NCBI GenBank assembly: GCA_041689615.1
Contig: JBDNFW010000039.1
Span: forward strand, 62,001 to 126,000
Direction: 5' to 3'
Source of the DNA: UBA7359 sp041689615
Lineage (GTDB): Bacteria > Pseudomonadota > Gammaproteobacteria > Eutrophobiales > Eutrophobiaceae
Length of the DNA: 64,000 nucleotides
Part shown: piece by piece, positions 47,327 to 56,435 of the stretch
Layout of the letters: each line of letters starts with the position of its first letter
How positions within the stretch are numbered: the stretch's first letter is position 1
Notes under the pieces: model-generated
The model's database searches: none
What the model saw: the letters and a program-made list of their open reading frames with translations, nothing else
Told to the model about the DNA's origin: nothing
Translations under genes and position numbers: made by a program

Positions 47327-47463
47327 TATGACTAACCAAACCTATTTTCAGTATGGAACTTTTATTCTTATCTCTTTGTATTATAGGCAATTTTAGTGCC
47401 ATTACAGCAACTAGTCCAGAATTCCCCAATTCCGAAGCTAACTATACCATGTAAAAACCAAAT

Positions 47464-48597
47464 CTAGTCTGCTTGCCTTCTTAAAAATGCTGGAATATCA
47501 AGATAATCAGCATCCCCTTTTACTATGCCTTTTTCTTTCTCAGGCGTCTTATTTCGCATCACTGTTGGCCGTTCAAGATCCCTATAATTGACGCTTATAT
47601 CCTCATTTTGAACCAATTTGACGCGAGATGCATCTTCTTTAATGTTTCCAAGGCCAGTCGCGACAATTGTAACCCGAATATCACCCGACATTTCAGGATC
47701 AATTACGGTTCCAACCACTACTGTCGCATTTTCAGAAGCAAACTCTTTAATTGTTGTCCCAACTTCGTCAAATTCACCAATAGACAGATCCATGCCTGCG
47801 GTAATATTCACCAAAATTCCTCTGGCACCAGAAAGATTAACATCTTCCAATAGAGGACTAGATATCGCTGCTTCAGCAGCAATTTTTGCTCGCTCTTCAC
47901 CCTGAGCTTTTCCTGAACCCATCATAGCCATACCCATCTCGGACATAACCGTTCGGACATCAGCGAAATCCACATTGATTAAACCAGGACAAGTTATTAA
48001 TTCGGCTATACCTTGAACCGCTCCTAGTAATACATCATTCGCTGCACTGAATGCGTTTAGCAAACTGACATCGCGACCAAGAACACTCAGGAGCTTTTCA
48101 TTTGGAATGGTAATTAATGAATCAACAAACTGACTTAATTCAATAATACCTTCAGCAGCAACTGCACCACGCTTTTTTCCTTCGAAAGCAAAAGGGCGAG
48201 TCACAACAGCAACCGTCAAGATACCCATTTCTTTTGCGACTTGAGCAACAATAGGTGCCGCACCAGTACCAGTGCCACCTCCCATACCCGCAGTAATGAA
48301 GACCATGTCTGATCCATCAAGCACATCCATTAAACGGTCACGATCTTCCAAGGCAGCTTGACGACCAACTTCCGGATCAGCACCAGCACCCAGGCCTTTG
48401 GTCATATTACTTCCTAATTGCAGAACCGTTTTCGCACCTGAATTTTTAAGTGCCTGCGAATCTGTGTTTGCACAAATAAATTCAACGCCTTCAATGTTTC
48501 CACTCAGCATATGCTGTACAGCATTGCCACCGCCACCACCAACGCCTATTACTTTAATAACAGCCGCCTGATTAGCTGCATCGACTAATTCAAACAT
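47464..48597 (-). CDS. ftsZ: Cell division GTPase FtsZ
   Basis: 377 residues. GTP-binding tubulin signature FITAGMGGGTGTGAAP, nucleotide motifs IGVGGGGGNAVQHM and NTDSQALKN, and the C-terminal conserved peptide DYLDIPAFLRRQAD that binds FtsA and ZipA. FtsZ forms the division ring. A strong AGGAGG lies seven bases before the ATG, consistent with high expression. It follows ftsA in the dcw cluster. Confidence 0.98.
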   Translation of the reverse strand: MFELVDAANQAAVIKVIGVGGGGGNAVQHMLSGNIEGVEFICANTDSQALKNSGAKTVLQLGSNMTKGLGAGADPEVGRQAALEDRDRLMDVLDGSDMVFITAGMGGGTGTGAAPIVAQVAKEMGILTVAVVTRPFAFEGKKRGAVAAEGIIELSQFVDSLITIPNEKLLSVLGRDVSLLNAFSAANDVLLGAVQGIAELITCPGLINVDFADVRTVMSEMGMAMMGSGKAQGEERAKIAAEAAISSPLLEDVNLSGARGILVNITAGMDLSIGEFDEVGTTIKEFASENATVVVGTVIDPEMSGDIRVTIVATGLGNIKEDASRVKLVQNEDISVNYRDLERPTVMRNKTPEKEKGIVKGDADYLDIPAFLRRQAD

Positions 48598-48632
48598 GTT
48601 GTAACCTCCTAAAAATAATTACATTTATAATT

Positions 48633-49868
48633 TTAAAAATTACCCTGAAACCAACTTTTCATTCTTTCTAAAACACCTTTCACACCATCATTAATGTGAA
48701 TCTGTGTCATACCTTCCTGACTCTGCTTTTTTCCAAAAATTAACAAGCCCACTCCCGTTGCATAAATCGGACTTTTAACCACATCTGATAAACCTGAAAC
48801 GTATTGCGGAATACCCAATCGAACCGGCATATGAAATATTTCTTCTGCCAGTTCAATCACGCCATCCATTTTTGAACTACCACCTGTTAATACAATTCCG
48901 GCAGCAATTAAATTTTCAAAACCACTTCGTCTTAGTTCAGCCTGCACCAAACTAAATAATTCTTCATATCTGGGCTGAACAACTTCAGCCAAAGTTTGAC
49001 GAGCGAGACGACGGGAAGGTCGATCACCCACTCCAGGGACTTCAATACTTTCGTCATGTTTCGCGAGTTGTGTCAGTGCACAAGCATATTGAACCTTGAT
49101 ATCTTCGGCATGTTGCGTTGGTGTACGTAGAGCAACCGCAATATCGTTAGTCACTTGATCACCTGCGATAGGAATAACAGCAGTATGATAAATAGCGCCA
49201 TCAGTGAAGACAGCAATATCGGTTGTGCCGCCACCGATATCAATCATACAAACGCCAAGATCTTTTTCATCTTCGGTCAAAACAGCATAACTCGAAGCTA
49301 ACTGCTCAAGAATGATATCGTCTACTTCCAAACCACAACGACGTACACACTTAACAATATTTTGCGCAGCACTGACCGCGCCGGTAACAATGTGTACTTT
49401 CGATTCGAGTCTAACGCCGGACATACCAATCGGTTCTTTAACGCCTTCCTGATTATCGATAATAAATTCCTGCGGCAATATATGTAGAATTTTTTGATCG
49501 GCCGGAATAGCAACAGCTTTTGCCGCATCGATCACTCGATCAACATCACTATAAGAAACTTCACTATCGCGTATTGCAACAATGCCATGTGAATTCAAAC
49601 TCCGGATATGACTGCCGGCAATGCCGGTAAAAACAGAATGAATTTCGCAACCTGCCATGAGTTCTGCTTCTTCAATCGCTCTTTGAATCGAATGCACTGT
49701 TGATTCGATATTAACCACCACCCCTTTTTTAAGGCCGCGTGACTGGTTTGAGCCAATACCTATTATTTCAATCTCATCATCTACTGAAATCTCACCAACA
49801 ATGGCAACCACTTTAGAGGTACCAATGTCCAAACCAACAATAAGATTTTTATCTGTTTTCTTAACCAT
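48633..49868 (-). CDS. ftsA: Cell division actin-like protein FtsA
   Basis: 411 residues. The phosphate-1 motif is IVGLDIGTSKVVAIVGE, the SHS2 domain lies near residues 85-160, and CMIDIGGGTTDIAVF and IVLTGGSSKMDGV are the other actin-fold ATP motifs. The C-terminal amphipathic membrane helix is visible as VLERMKSWFQGNF. FtsA tethers FtsZ to the membrane. It lies between ftsQ and ftsZ. Confidence 0.97.
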   Translation of the reverse strand: MVKKTDKNLIVGLDIGTSKVVAIVGEISVDDEIEIIGIGSNQSRGLKKGVVVNIESTVHSIQRAIEEAELMAGCEIHSVFTGIAGSHIRSLNSHGIVAIRDSEVSYSDVDRVIDAAKAVAIPADQKILHILPQEFIIDNQEGVKEPIGMSGVRLESKVHIVTGAVSAAQNIVKCVRRCGLEVDDIILEQLASSYAVLTEDEKDLGVCMIDIGGGTTDIAVFTDGAIYHTAVIPIAGDQVTNDIAVALRTPTQHAEDIKVQYACALTQLAKHDESIEVPGVGDRPSRRLARQTLAEVVQPRYEELFSLVQAELRRSGFENLIAAGIVLTGGSSKMDGVIELAEEIFHMPVRLGIPQYVSGLSDVVKSPIYATGVGLLIFGKKQSQEGMTQIHINDGVKGVLERMKSWFQGNF

Positions 49869-49906
49869 TTTTTATCCGCCTGATCTCATGATGCAGAATT
49901 GTTTTG

Positions 49907-50659
49907 TTATTTTTTCCATCGGATGGAAAAACCATTTGTATAACGCATATCTACTGATTCAGTCTGTTCAATACGACCTGAAATTGTTGTTGGTATTAAA
50001 GTCAAAAATCGATTCAACCGTTCTTCAAAATCACGTCGCCCTAAAATAACCTTGATGCCATTTTCAAGTTGAAACGACCATGCTCGTCTTTCATTCAAGG
50101 TCATTGAAGCCACCTTAAAACCAATTAACTTAAATCGCTCTTGCATCGCATTAAACTGATTTAATAAAACAACTTCCGAATCAACTGGACCTGATAGCAA
50201 AGGTAACTCAGTCGGTATCGTTTCAGGATCTGGTGCGAAATATTCTCCAGCAACATTTAACAAACCTGACTCTTTCCAACGAACAACAGGCACCTGTTCA
50301 ATAACAATAACTCGTAATGCATCCGGCCATACACGTTTTACAGTTACTTCTCTCACCCAGGGTTCATTCAATAGAGCAAGTCGGACGGCATCTACATCAA
50401 GATTAAAAAAGCCACCACGAACTTTATCAGTAACAAGCAATTGCAAATCAACCGGAGACAAACGAGTAAAGTCACCTTCAATTCGAACTTGTTTTATTGG
50501 TAATGTATCTGGATGAGATAGATATATTCCACTCCAAACTAATAAACTAATAAAAGTTAAAACAAATACCATTCCAAAAAATCGGGAGCCACGATCATGA
50601 CTTCTATCAACACTATTAAATTGCAGTTTGTTAGGATCAATTACCATGTCGATACTCAT
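49907..50659 (-). CDS. ftsQ: Cell division protein FtsQ
   Basis: 250 residues. One membrane helix near residues 28-45 (VFVLTFISLLVWSGIYL), then a POTRA domain beginning IKQVRIEGDFTRLSPVDL and the FtsQ beta domain with WVREVTVKRVWPDALRV and a C-terminal FLTLIPT motif. FtsQ joins FtsB and FtsL at the divisome in the periplasm. Its ATG shares one base with the ddlB stop (TAATG). Confidence 0.94.
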   Translation of the reverse strand: MSIDMVIDPNKLQFNSVDRSHDRGSRFFGMVFVLTFISLLVWSGIYLSHPDTLPIKQVRIEGDFTRLSPVDLQLLVTDKVRGGFFNLDVDAVRLALLNEPWVREVTVKRVWPDALRVIVIEQVPVVRWKESGLLNVAGEYFAPDPETIPTELPLLSGPVDSEVVLLNQFNAMQERFKLIGFKVASMTLNERRAWSFQLENGIKVILGRRDFEERLNRFLTLIPTTISGRIEQTESVDMRYTNGFSIRWKK

Positions 50660-51615
50660 TAGCTTTGTCTTTCCTTTGCAACAGGCATTACCAAACTAGT
50701 CGCTAGTATTTGAATGACTAACTGTTCAAAAGATAGTCCTGCTTGTTTAGCTGCCATCGGAACTAAACTATGACTGGTCATACCCGGAACGGTATTAACT
50801 TCAATTAACCACGGTTTTTTTGCTTTATCGATCATTAAATCAACTCGACTCCAGCCACTGACGCCTAACAACTTGCATGCTTGTAAAGCTAGTGCACCCA
50901 GTCTTCGTTCAACATCCTCATCAAGACCGCAGGGACAAATATATTTTGTATCATCATCTTCATACTTTGCCTGATAATCATAAAACTCACGTTTTGTCTC
51001 AAGCTTAATCATAGGCAATACGGTTTCACCTAAAATAGAAATAGTATATTCATCTCCTTCAATCCAACTTTCAGCCATCACTCGTTCATCAAATTGATTT
51101 GCCTGTTTCCAGGCTGTAACTAAATCCTCAGCTTGTTTTACTTTACTTGCACCGACGCTTGATCCCTCTCTAACCGGTTTAACCATGATTGGTAATTTCA
51201 ATTGTTCTATAATCTGCTTCCAATCACTTGTTTTATTTAATTCAACAGCATCTGGCGTAGGCAAATCGGAATCACGCCAAATTGCCTTACTGCGAACCTT
51301 GTCCATTGCCAATGCTGAACTTAAAACATCGCTGCCGGCATAAGGTAATCCAATCGTTTCTAATGCACCTTGAATTGTCCCGTCTTCACCACCCCGACCA
51401 TGTAATGCAATAAAGACTCGCTCGAAGTTATTGCTCATTAACTGATGAAATTCATTTTTATTAAAGTCAATCGCGTGCGCATCGATACCCGCATTACAGA
51501 GTGCGGCGTATACAGCCTTTCCACTTTCTAAAGAAATCGCGCGCTCAGCTGACTCTCCACCCATTAAAACAGCAACCTTGCCAAAATCAGAAGCTTGATA
51601 TTCAGGTACGTGCAC
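50659..51615 (-). CDS. ddlB: D-alanine-D-alanine ligase
   Basis: 318 residues. An ATP-grasp ligase with VAVLMGGESAERAISLESG, ALHGRGGEDGTIQG and the final EVNTVPGMTSHSLVP, where acidic residues bind magnesium. It makes the D-Ala-D-Ala end of the peptidoglycan stem. The start is GTG, sharing its first G with the murB stop (TAGTG), and the position is the usual one in the dcw cluster before ftsQ. Confidence 0.96.
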   Translation of the reverse strand: MHVPEYQASDFGKVAVLMGGESAERAISLESGKAVYAALCNAGIDAHAIDFNKNEFHQLMSNNFERVFIALHGRGGEDGTIQGALETIGLPYAGSDVLSSALAMDKVRSKAIWRDSDLPTPDAVELNKTSDWKQIIEQLKLPIMVKPVREGSSVGASKVKQAEDLVTAWKQANQFDERVMAESWIEGDEYTISILGETVLPMIKLETKREFYDYQAKYEDDDTKYICPCGLDEDVERRLGALALQACKLLGVSGWSRVDLMIDKAKKPWLIEVNTVPGMTSHSLVPMAAKQAGLSFEQLVIQILATSLVMPVAKERQS

Positions 51616-52523
51616 TATTGCTCGCTCCTTTTTTTGCCCATGATCCTGACTTCAGGAATTAATTTAACTGCACACTTTTCAAACACAGTTGATTGAACCA
51701 ATTCAATTAAACTTTCTATATCCAAAGATGTTGCATTACCTGCATTAATAATAAAATTGGCATGTTTTTCAGAGACAATCGCACCACCAAGCTGCTTTCC
51801 TTTTAATCCGCATGATTCAATCAATCTTGCAGCATGATCGTTTTCCGGATTTCTGAATACTGAACCACAACTATGCTGTCCTAATGGTTGTGCTTCTGCT
51901 CTTTCGCTTAACATTTGTTTTATATTTTTTTCAATTTCTTCTTTGTTTGAAATTTCTAATTGCAAAGTACAAGCAACAAACCATTCATCAGCAGCAAGCG
52001 AAACACTACGATAACCAATTTCAAATTGATCACTTGAATAGATTCTACGTTCGCCATTTCGATTTATTGTTTCCACCTGTTTTACGTATTGCCAAATTTC
52101 ACCATCATAAGCACCGGCATTCATAGCTAGCGCTCCTCCAATCGAACCTGGAATAGAAGCTAAAAATTCAATGCCAGCTAAAGCATGTTTTGCAGCGAAG
52201 CGCGCTGCTTTAGCGCAAGTAACACCTGCGCCTATTTTCAATTCATTTTTACTAATACACTCGAGTTCATTAAGCACACCAATAACAGACACAACAACAC
52301 CAGATAAACCGCCATCACGCACTAATAAATTGCTACCCAGTCCTACCCAGGTAACTGGCATGTCATTTGGCACGCTAGACAAAAACTCAGACAAATCATC
52401 ACTATCAGTAGGCACATAAAAATATTCTGCTTCACCGCCCGTTTTCCATGACGTATGACGCGACATAGGCTCCTGCTCTCGCAATTCACCTCGAAATAAT
52501 GTTCTGTCTAAATCAATAGTCAT
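51615..52523 (-). CDS. murB: UDP-N-acetylenolpyruvylglucosamine reductase MurB
   Basis: About 302 residues. FAD-binding pattern: PMSRHTSWKTGG, WVGLGSNLLVRDGGLSG, GIEFLASIPGSIGGALAMNAGAYD (in two parts here), QPLGQHSCGSVFRNPEND and SEKHANFIINAGNA, with Ser and Glu in the reductase site. It reduces enolpyruvyl-GlcNAc to UDP-MurNAc. The start is uncertain: ATG 52523 gives the family-like N-terminus; GTG 52583 would overlap the stop of a small upstream frame as GTGA, and ATG 52556 or 52547 are other options. None has a good ribosome site, since a hairpin element separates the gene from murC. Confidence 0.9.
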   Translation of the reverse strand: MTIDLDRTLFRGELREQEPMSRHTSWKTGGEAEYFYVPTDSDDLSEFLSSVPNDMPVTWVGLGSNLLVRDGGLSGVVVSVIGVLNELECISKNELKIGAGVTCAKAARFAAKHALAGIEFLASIPGSIGGALAMNAGAYDGEIWQYVKQVETINRNGERRIYSSDQFEIGYRSVSLAADEWFVACTLQLEISNKEEIEKNIKQMLSERAEAQPLGQHSCGSVFRNPENDHAARLIESCGLKGKQLGGAIVSEKHANFIINAGNATSLDIESLIELVQSTVFEKCAVKLIPEVRIMGKKRSEQ

Positions 52524-52579
52524 ACTGTTATTAAAAACCACCTGCATTTTTTGCATTTCATTTTCTATACTCAACAAAA

Positions 52580-52738
52580 TCACATACCCATGATGCTTGG
52601 AAATGCGATATTCAGAGTGCGTCTGTTTTTATTCAGGGCTAGGCACGACGATGCCGCATGGCCGATCCCTGCAAAGAGGAGCAACGACGCCATGGATGAA
52701 AACGGACGTGCTATGGATGTCGTATTTTCAGGTATCAT
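52580..52738 (-). CDS. Possible 52-residue frame across hairpin element A
   Basis: ATG 52738 follows GGAGG by six bases right after the murC stop and opens a frame of 52 residues that reads through the whole hairpin element: MIPENTTSIARPFSSM, then a hydrophobic stretch ASLLLFAGIGHAASS and basic residues LNKNRRTLNI. It ends at a TGA that overlaps a GTG start option for murB as GTGA. The strong ribosome site may simply be the original murB site, displaced by the element. Whether the peptide has a function is unknown; the frame may serve only to keep translation running into murB. Confidence 0.4.
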   Translation of the reverse strand: MIPENTTSIARPFSSMASLLLFAGIGHAASSCLALNKNRRTLNIAFPSIMGM

Positions 52739-52744
52739 GGGTAT
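52584..52744. repeat. Long hairpin element A between murC and murB
   Basis: Left arm 52584-52639 and right arm 52689-52744 align without gaps over 56 bases with 43 identities, around a 49-base loop. Eleven of the 13 differences are transitions that would give G-U pairs in RNA read from the + strand and A-C mismatches on the other. It fills nearly the whole murC-murB gap. The form is that of a mobile or dispersed palindromic repeat; other copies were not seen in this window. Confidence 0.8.
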
Positions 52745-52749
52745 CCTCC

Positions 52750-54162
52750 TCAATGCACTGAGCTTGAATAAAGTTGTTTTGACAAAGTACCAATATCACC
52801 TGCACCTAAAGTCAGTAATAAATCATTTTCTTCGAGCAAACTTGAAAGAACTTCTGGAACAGTTTCTTTATCTTCTACAAACACGGGTTCTACTAATCCC
52901 CGTAATCTTATCGCGCGACATAAAGATCGAGCATCTGCACCGAGAATAGGTTCTTCTCCTGCTGGATAAACATCAAGAATTAATAAACAATCAACATTTG
53001 AAAGCACCCGACTAAAATCTTCGAAGAGATCGCGTAATCGTGTAAACCGATGAGGTTGGTACACCACAACCAAACGTCGATTAGGCCATCCGCCTTTAAT
53101 CGCATCTAAGATTGCTTCTATCTCGGTAGGGTGATGTGCATAGTCATCAATTAACGTGACATTAAAATCGTTTACCTTAATATCACCTCGTACATGACAT
53201 CGACGAGAGATGCCCTGAAAATGACTCAACGCTTTAATAATGTTTTCATCGCTAACACCTAACTCATGTGCCACAGCTATGGAGGCCAATGCATTTAATA
53301 AGTTGTGTTTGCCGGGAAGATTAAGCTCAACTTCTAACCAATCTTTTTTATCTTTATGCGAAACTTTAAACCAGGTTTTTGTATTTTCCTGTTTTATCAA
53401 TTCGGCATTATAATCCGCTTCAAAATCCAGACCGTAAGTAACAATCGGCTTGGTTACTTCTGGTAAGATTTTACGAACGCCTTCATCATCAATACACAAA
53501 ACAGCAAGACCATAAAAAGGTAATTGATGTAAGAATTCAACAAAGTTATGACGTAAGTTTGCAAAATCACCGGCATAAGTATCGAGATGATCTGCATCAA
53601 TATTTGTTATGACAGCGATGACAGGATAAAGATGTAAAAAAGATGCATCACTTTCATCTGCTTCTGCAACAATATATTTTCCTGTACCAAGACGTGCGTG
53701 AGATCCTGAACTATTTAATAATCCACCTATGACATAGGTGGGATCGAGTCCACCTTCCGCGAGTACACTAGCAACTAAACTTGTTGTTGTTGTTTTCCCA
53801 TGCGTGCCTGCTATAGCAATACCCTGACTGAAACGCATCAATTCGGCTAACATTTCTGCCCGACGTACAACAGGTATCCTATTATTTCGCGCAGCACACA
53901 CTTCTTCATTGCTTTCATCAATTGCACTTGTCACAACAACAACATCAGTATTAGCAATGTTTGCAGCAGCGTGACCGATTGTCACCTTAACACCTAACGA
54001 CTCCAGTCTTTTTGTAATTCCACTTTCTTTAATATCGGAACCGGTCACTTCGTAACCAACGTTCTTAAGCACTTCTGCTATACCACCCATACCGGCACCA
54101 CCTATACCGACAAAATGGATATGCTTTACTCGACCCATCGCATGTAATTGCATATCACGCAT
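52750..54162 (-). CDS. murC: UDP-N-acetylmuramate-L-alanine ligase MurC
   Basis: 470 residues. RVKHIHFVGIGGAGMGGIAE is the N-terminal signature, AGTHGKTTTTSLVASVL the ATP loop, and NIDADHLDTYAGDF plus DDYAHHPTEIEAIL are other Mur ligase motifs. It adds L-alanine to UDP-MurNAc. ATG 54162 has GGAGG six bases upstream and overlaps the murG stop by eight bases (ATGCGTGA). Longer in-frame starts up to 54216 lie inside murG and lack a ribosome site. Confidence 0.96.
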   Translation of the reverse strand: MRDMQLHAMGRVKHIHFVGIGGAGMGGIAEVLKNVGYEVTGSDIKESGITKRLESLGVKVTIGHAAANIANTDVVVVTSAIDESNEEVCAARNNRIPVVRRAEMLAELMRFSQGIAIAGTHGKTTTTSLVASVLAEGGLDPTYVIGGLLNSSGSHARLGTGKYIVAEADESDASFLHLYPVIAVITNIDADHLDTYAGDFANLRHNFVEFLHQLPFYGLAVLCIDDEGVRKILPEVTKPIVTYGLDFEADYNAELIKQENTKTWFKVSHKDKKDWLEVELNLPGKHNLLNALASIAVAHELGVSDENIIKALSHFQGISRRCHVRGDIKVNDFNVTLIDDYAHHPTEIEAILDAIKGGWPNRRLVVVYQPHRFTRLRDLFEDFSRVLSNVDCLLILDVYPAGEEPILGADARSLCRAIRLRGLVEPVFVEDKETVPEVLSSLLEENDLLLTLGAGDIGTLSKQLYSSSVH

Positions 54163-55240
54163 GAATCGCCTCCATACATAATTTTGCAACATCATCTGTC
54201 GCAGTTGGTTTTGCAAGTGAACGTGCCTTAACTGCCATTTTTATTAATTGCTCAGGTGCTTGACATAACATTAATAAAAGTTCTTTTAATTTCTTAGTAT
54301 TCAATTGAACTTCCTGAATTAGAATTGCGGCATCTTCATTTGCTAGATACTTTGCGTTTTCAGTTTGGTGGTCATCAACCGCATACGGAAATGGAATAAG
54401 TATTGAAGCTATACCTGTTGCTGCTAACTCAGCGATTGTTAAGGCACCTGCTCGACAAATAACAATATCAGCCCAGGCATAAACCTCTGCCATATCATTG
54501 ATAAATGGCAGCACTTCCACATTGACGTTGTATTCTTTATAAGCCGCTTCGGTATCAGAAAGATGCCGTTCACCGCATTGGTGTTTAATTTCAAATTGAT
54601 ATTCATTGCCTAAAGCAGATAATGTTTGCGGTATCACTTCATTTAATTTCTTTGCACCAAGACTGCCACCAAGAACCAGTACTTTTAATAAATTTGAATC
54701 TCGATTTGCATATCGTTGGTTGGGTTCGGGTAAATTTACAATATCGTTGCGAACAGGATTTCCTGTGATAGTTAATTTTTTTGATTCTTTAAATGCGCCT
54801 GGGAAAGCCGCCATAATAGAAACAGCGAACGGCGCCAATAATCGATTGGTTAAACCTGCTATCGCATTTTGCTCATGAATAAGTAAAGGTATACGCATCA
54901 ACCATGCAGCTATACCACCCGGCCCACTGGCAAAACCACCCATACCAAGTACGACGACCGGACGAACTTTAACCATAATCATTAATGCTTGAACCAAGGC
55001 AATTGCAAGCATGAAAGGCGTAAACAATAAACGTAAAATACCATTGCCTCTTACTCCAGCAACATTGATTTTCAATAATGGATAACCATGATTTGGAACA
55101 ACTCTGGCTTCCATTCCCTTGCTTGTTCCTAACCAGAACAATTGAAAACCTTTTTCTTTCAGATGATCGGCAACAGCCAATGCTGGATAAACATGTCCGC
55201 CTGTACCACCTGCCATGATTAATATATTTTTATCACGCAT
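54155..55240 (-). CDS. murG: Lipid II synthase (GlcNAc transferase) MurG
   Basis: 361 residues of a GT28 enzyme. N-terminal IMAGGTGGHVYPALAVADHL, donor domain VLVLGGSLGAKKLNEVIPQ, and DIVICRAGALTIAELAATG with IPFPYAVDDHQTENAKYL at the UDP-GlcNAc site. It acts on the cytosolic face of the inner membrane, turning lipid I to lipid II. ATG 55240 overlaps the ftsW stop by eight bases; the preceding 19 in-frame codons lie within ftsW. Confidence 0.96.
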   Translation of the reverse strand: MRDKNILIMAGGTGGHVYPALAVADHLKEKGFQLFWLGTSKGMEARVVPNHGYPLLKINVAGVRGNGILRLLFTPFMLAIALVQALMIMVKVRPVVVLGMGGFASGPGGIAAWLMRIPLLIHEQNAIAGLTNRLLAPFAVSIMAAFPGAFKESKKLTITGNPVRNDIVNLPEPNQRYANRDSNLLKVLVLGGSLGAKKLNEVIPQTLSALGNEYQFEIKHQCGERHLSDTEAAYKEYNVNVEVLPFINDMAEVYAWADIVICRAGALTIAELAATGIASILIPFPYAVDDHQTENAKYLANEDAAILIQEVQLNTKKLKELLLMLCQAPEQLIKMAVKARSLAKPTATDDVAKLCMEAIHA

Positions 55241-56435
55241 AAATTGGCACCACTTTCGGTATAGCAAGACGCGTATCTTGTCGATTCTCATATTCAATAC
55301 GTAACAAAATACCTAACAACATACAGTAAACAATTAAACTGTTACCGCCATAACTCATCAAAGGTAACGTCAGCCCTTTAGTTGGAAGCACGCCCATATT
55401 CACACCAATATTGATGTAAGCCTGTATTCCAATTATCAATCCGATACCATAAGCAAAATATGCAGCAAAATATTTTTCTACTCGTTCCGCAATATGGCCA
55501 ATAACAAAGGCACGCCAAACAATAAATGAATATAAAAGTATCATTGTAATACTGCCGAAAAGACCTAACTCTTCAGCAAGTACCGAGAAAACAAAATCAG
55601 TATGTGCTTCCGGTAAGTAAAATAATTTTTGTACGCTACTACCCAGACCGACACCAAACCAATCACCACGACCAAAAGCAATCAAGGCTTGTGTCAATTG
55701 AAAACCACTATCATAAGGATCTTTCCACGGGTCAACAAAACTCATCAGACGTTGCATTCGATAAGGAGAAAGAATAGCCAAAGTAACCAATGCGCTCATA
55801 GCCACTGAACCCCAGGCACAAAAGCGGCTTAAAGGAACTCCCGCCATAAATAACATACCTAATGCGGTAGCAAACAAGACAACGCTTGCACCAAAATCAG
55901 GTTCGAGTAATAACAAACCAGAGATTAATGTCAAAACACCTATTGGCCTGATAAAACCTTTAAAGTCTGTTTGCACAGTTTCACCATGACGAACCAGATA
56001 ACTGGCAAGATAAGCAATAATGCATAACTTTACCGGCTCTGATGCCTGCAATGAAAATGGCCCTAATTGTATCCAACGCATACTGCCATTCACTTCTTTA
56101 CCAACGCCCGGGATTAGAATTAACACTAACAGAAGAATGGCTGCTATTAATAATGTCATACTGCCCATTTCCCATATGCGCATGGGAATTTTTAAAATAA
56201 CTAACGCAAGAGACAAACCTATCGCCGCAGAAAAACCCTGCCGCCAGAAATAATGTAACGGGTCATCAAATTCTCTGGCAGAAATTGAAATAGAAGCCGA
56301 TGTCACCATAACCAGACCAATAAAAATGATGAGTAAAGAAATACCCATAAGCCAAAGGTCATAACCCACAATCAACTTATTCTTAATATGATAATGTGAA
56401 GCTAAAGTTGCTTGTTGTTTATATCGTGCAGACAT
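55233..56435 (-). CDS. ftsW: Peptidoglycan polymerase FtsW (SEDS family)
   Basis: 400 residues with ten hydrophobic segments. The SEDS signature near the C-terminus is IGVNMGVLPTKGLTLPLMS, and LLEPDFGASVVLF carries the acidic pair in the central cavity. FtsW polymerises lipid II at the septum with the transpeptidase FtsI. ATG 56435 shares one base with the murD stop (TGATG) and has GGAGG seven bases upstream, which fixes the start. Confidence 0.96.
   Translation of the reverse strand: MSARYKQQATLASHYHIKNKLIVGYDLWLMGISLLIIFIGLVMVTSASISISAREFDDPLHYFWRQGFSAAIGLSLALVILKIPMRIWEMGSMTLLIAAILLLVLILIPGVGKEVNGSMRWIQLGPFSLQASEPVKLCIIAYLASYLVRHGETVQTDFKGFIRPIGVLTLISGLLLLEPDFGASVVLFATALGMLFMAGVPLSRFCAWGSVAMSALVTLAILSPYRMQRLMSFVDPWKDPYDSGFQLTQALIAFGRGDWFGVGLGSSVQKLFYLPEAHTDFVFSVLAEELGLFGSITMILLYSFIVWRAFVIGHIAERVEKYFAAYFAYGIGLIIGIQAYINIGVNMGVLPTKGLTLPLMSYGGNSLIVYCMLLGILLRIEYENRQDTRLAIPKVVPIYA

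Noticed and set aside
52551..52949. 132-residue + strand frame over hairpin element A and the murC 3' end
   Set aside because: It combines murB, repeat and antisense murC sequence; nothing protein-like is conserved, though a non-coding + strand RNA of the element remains possible.
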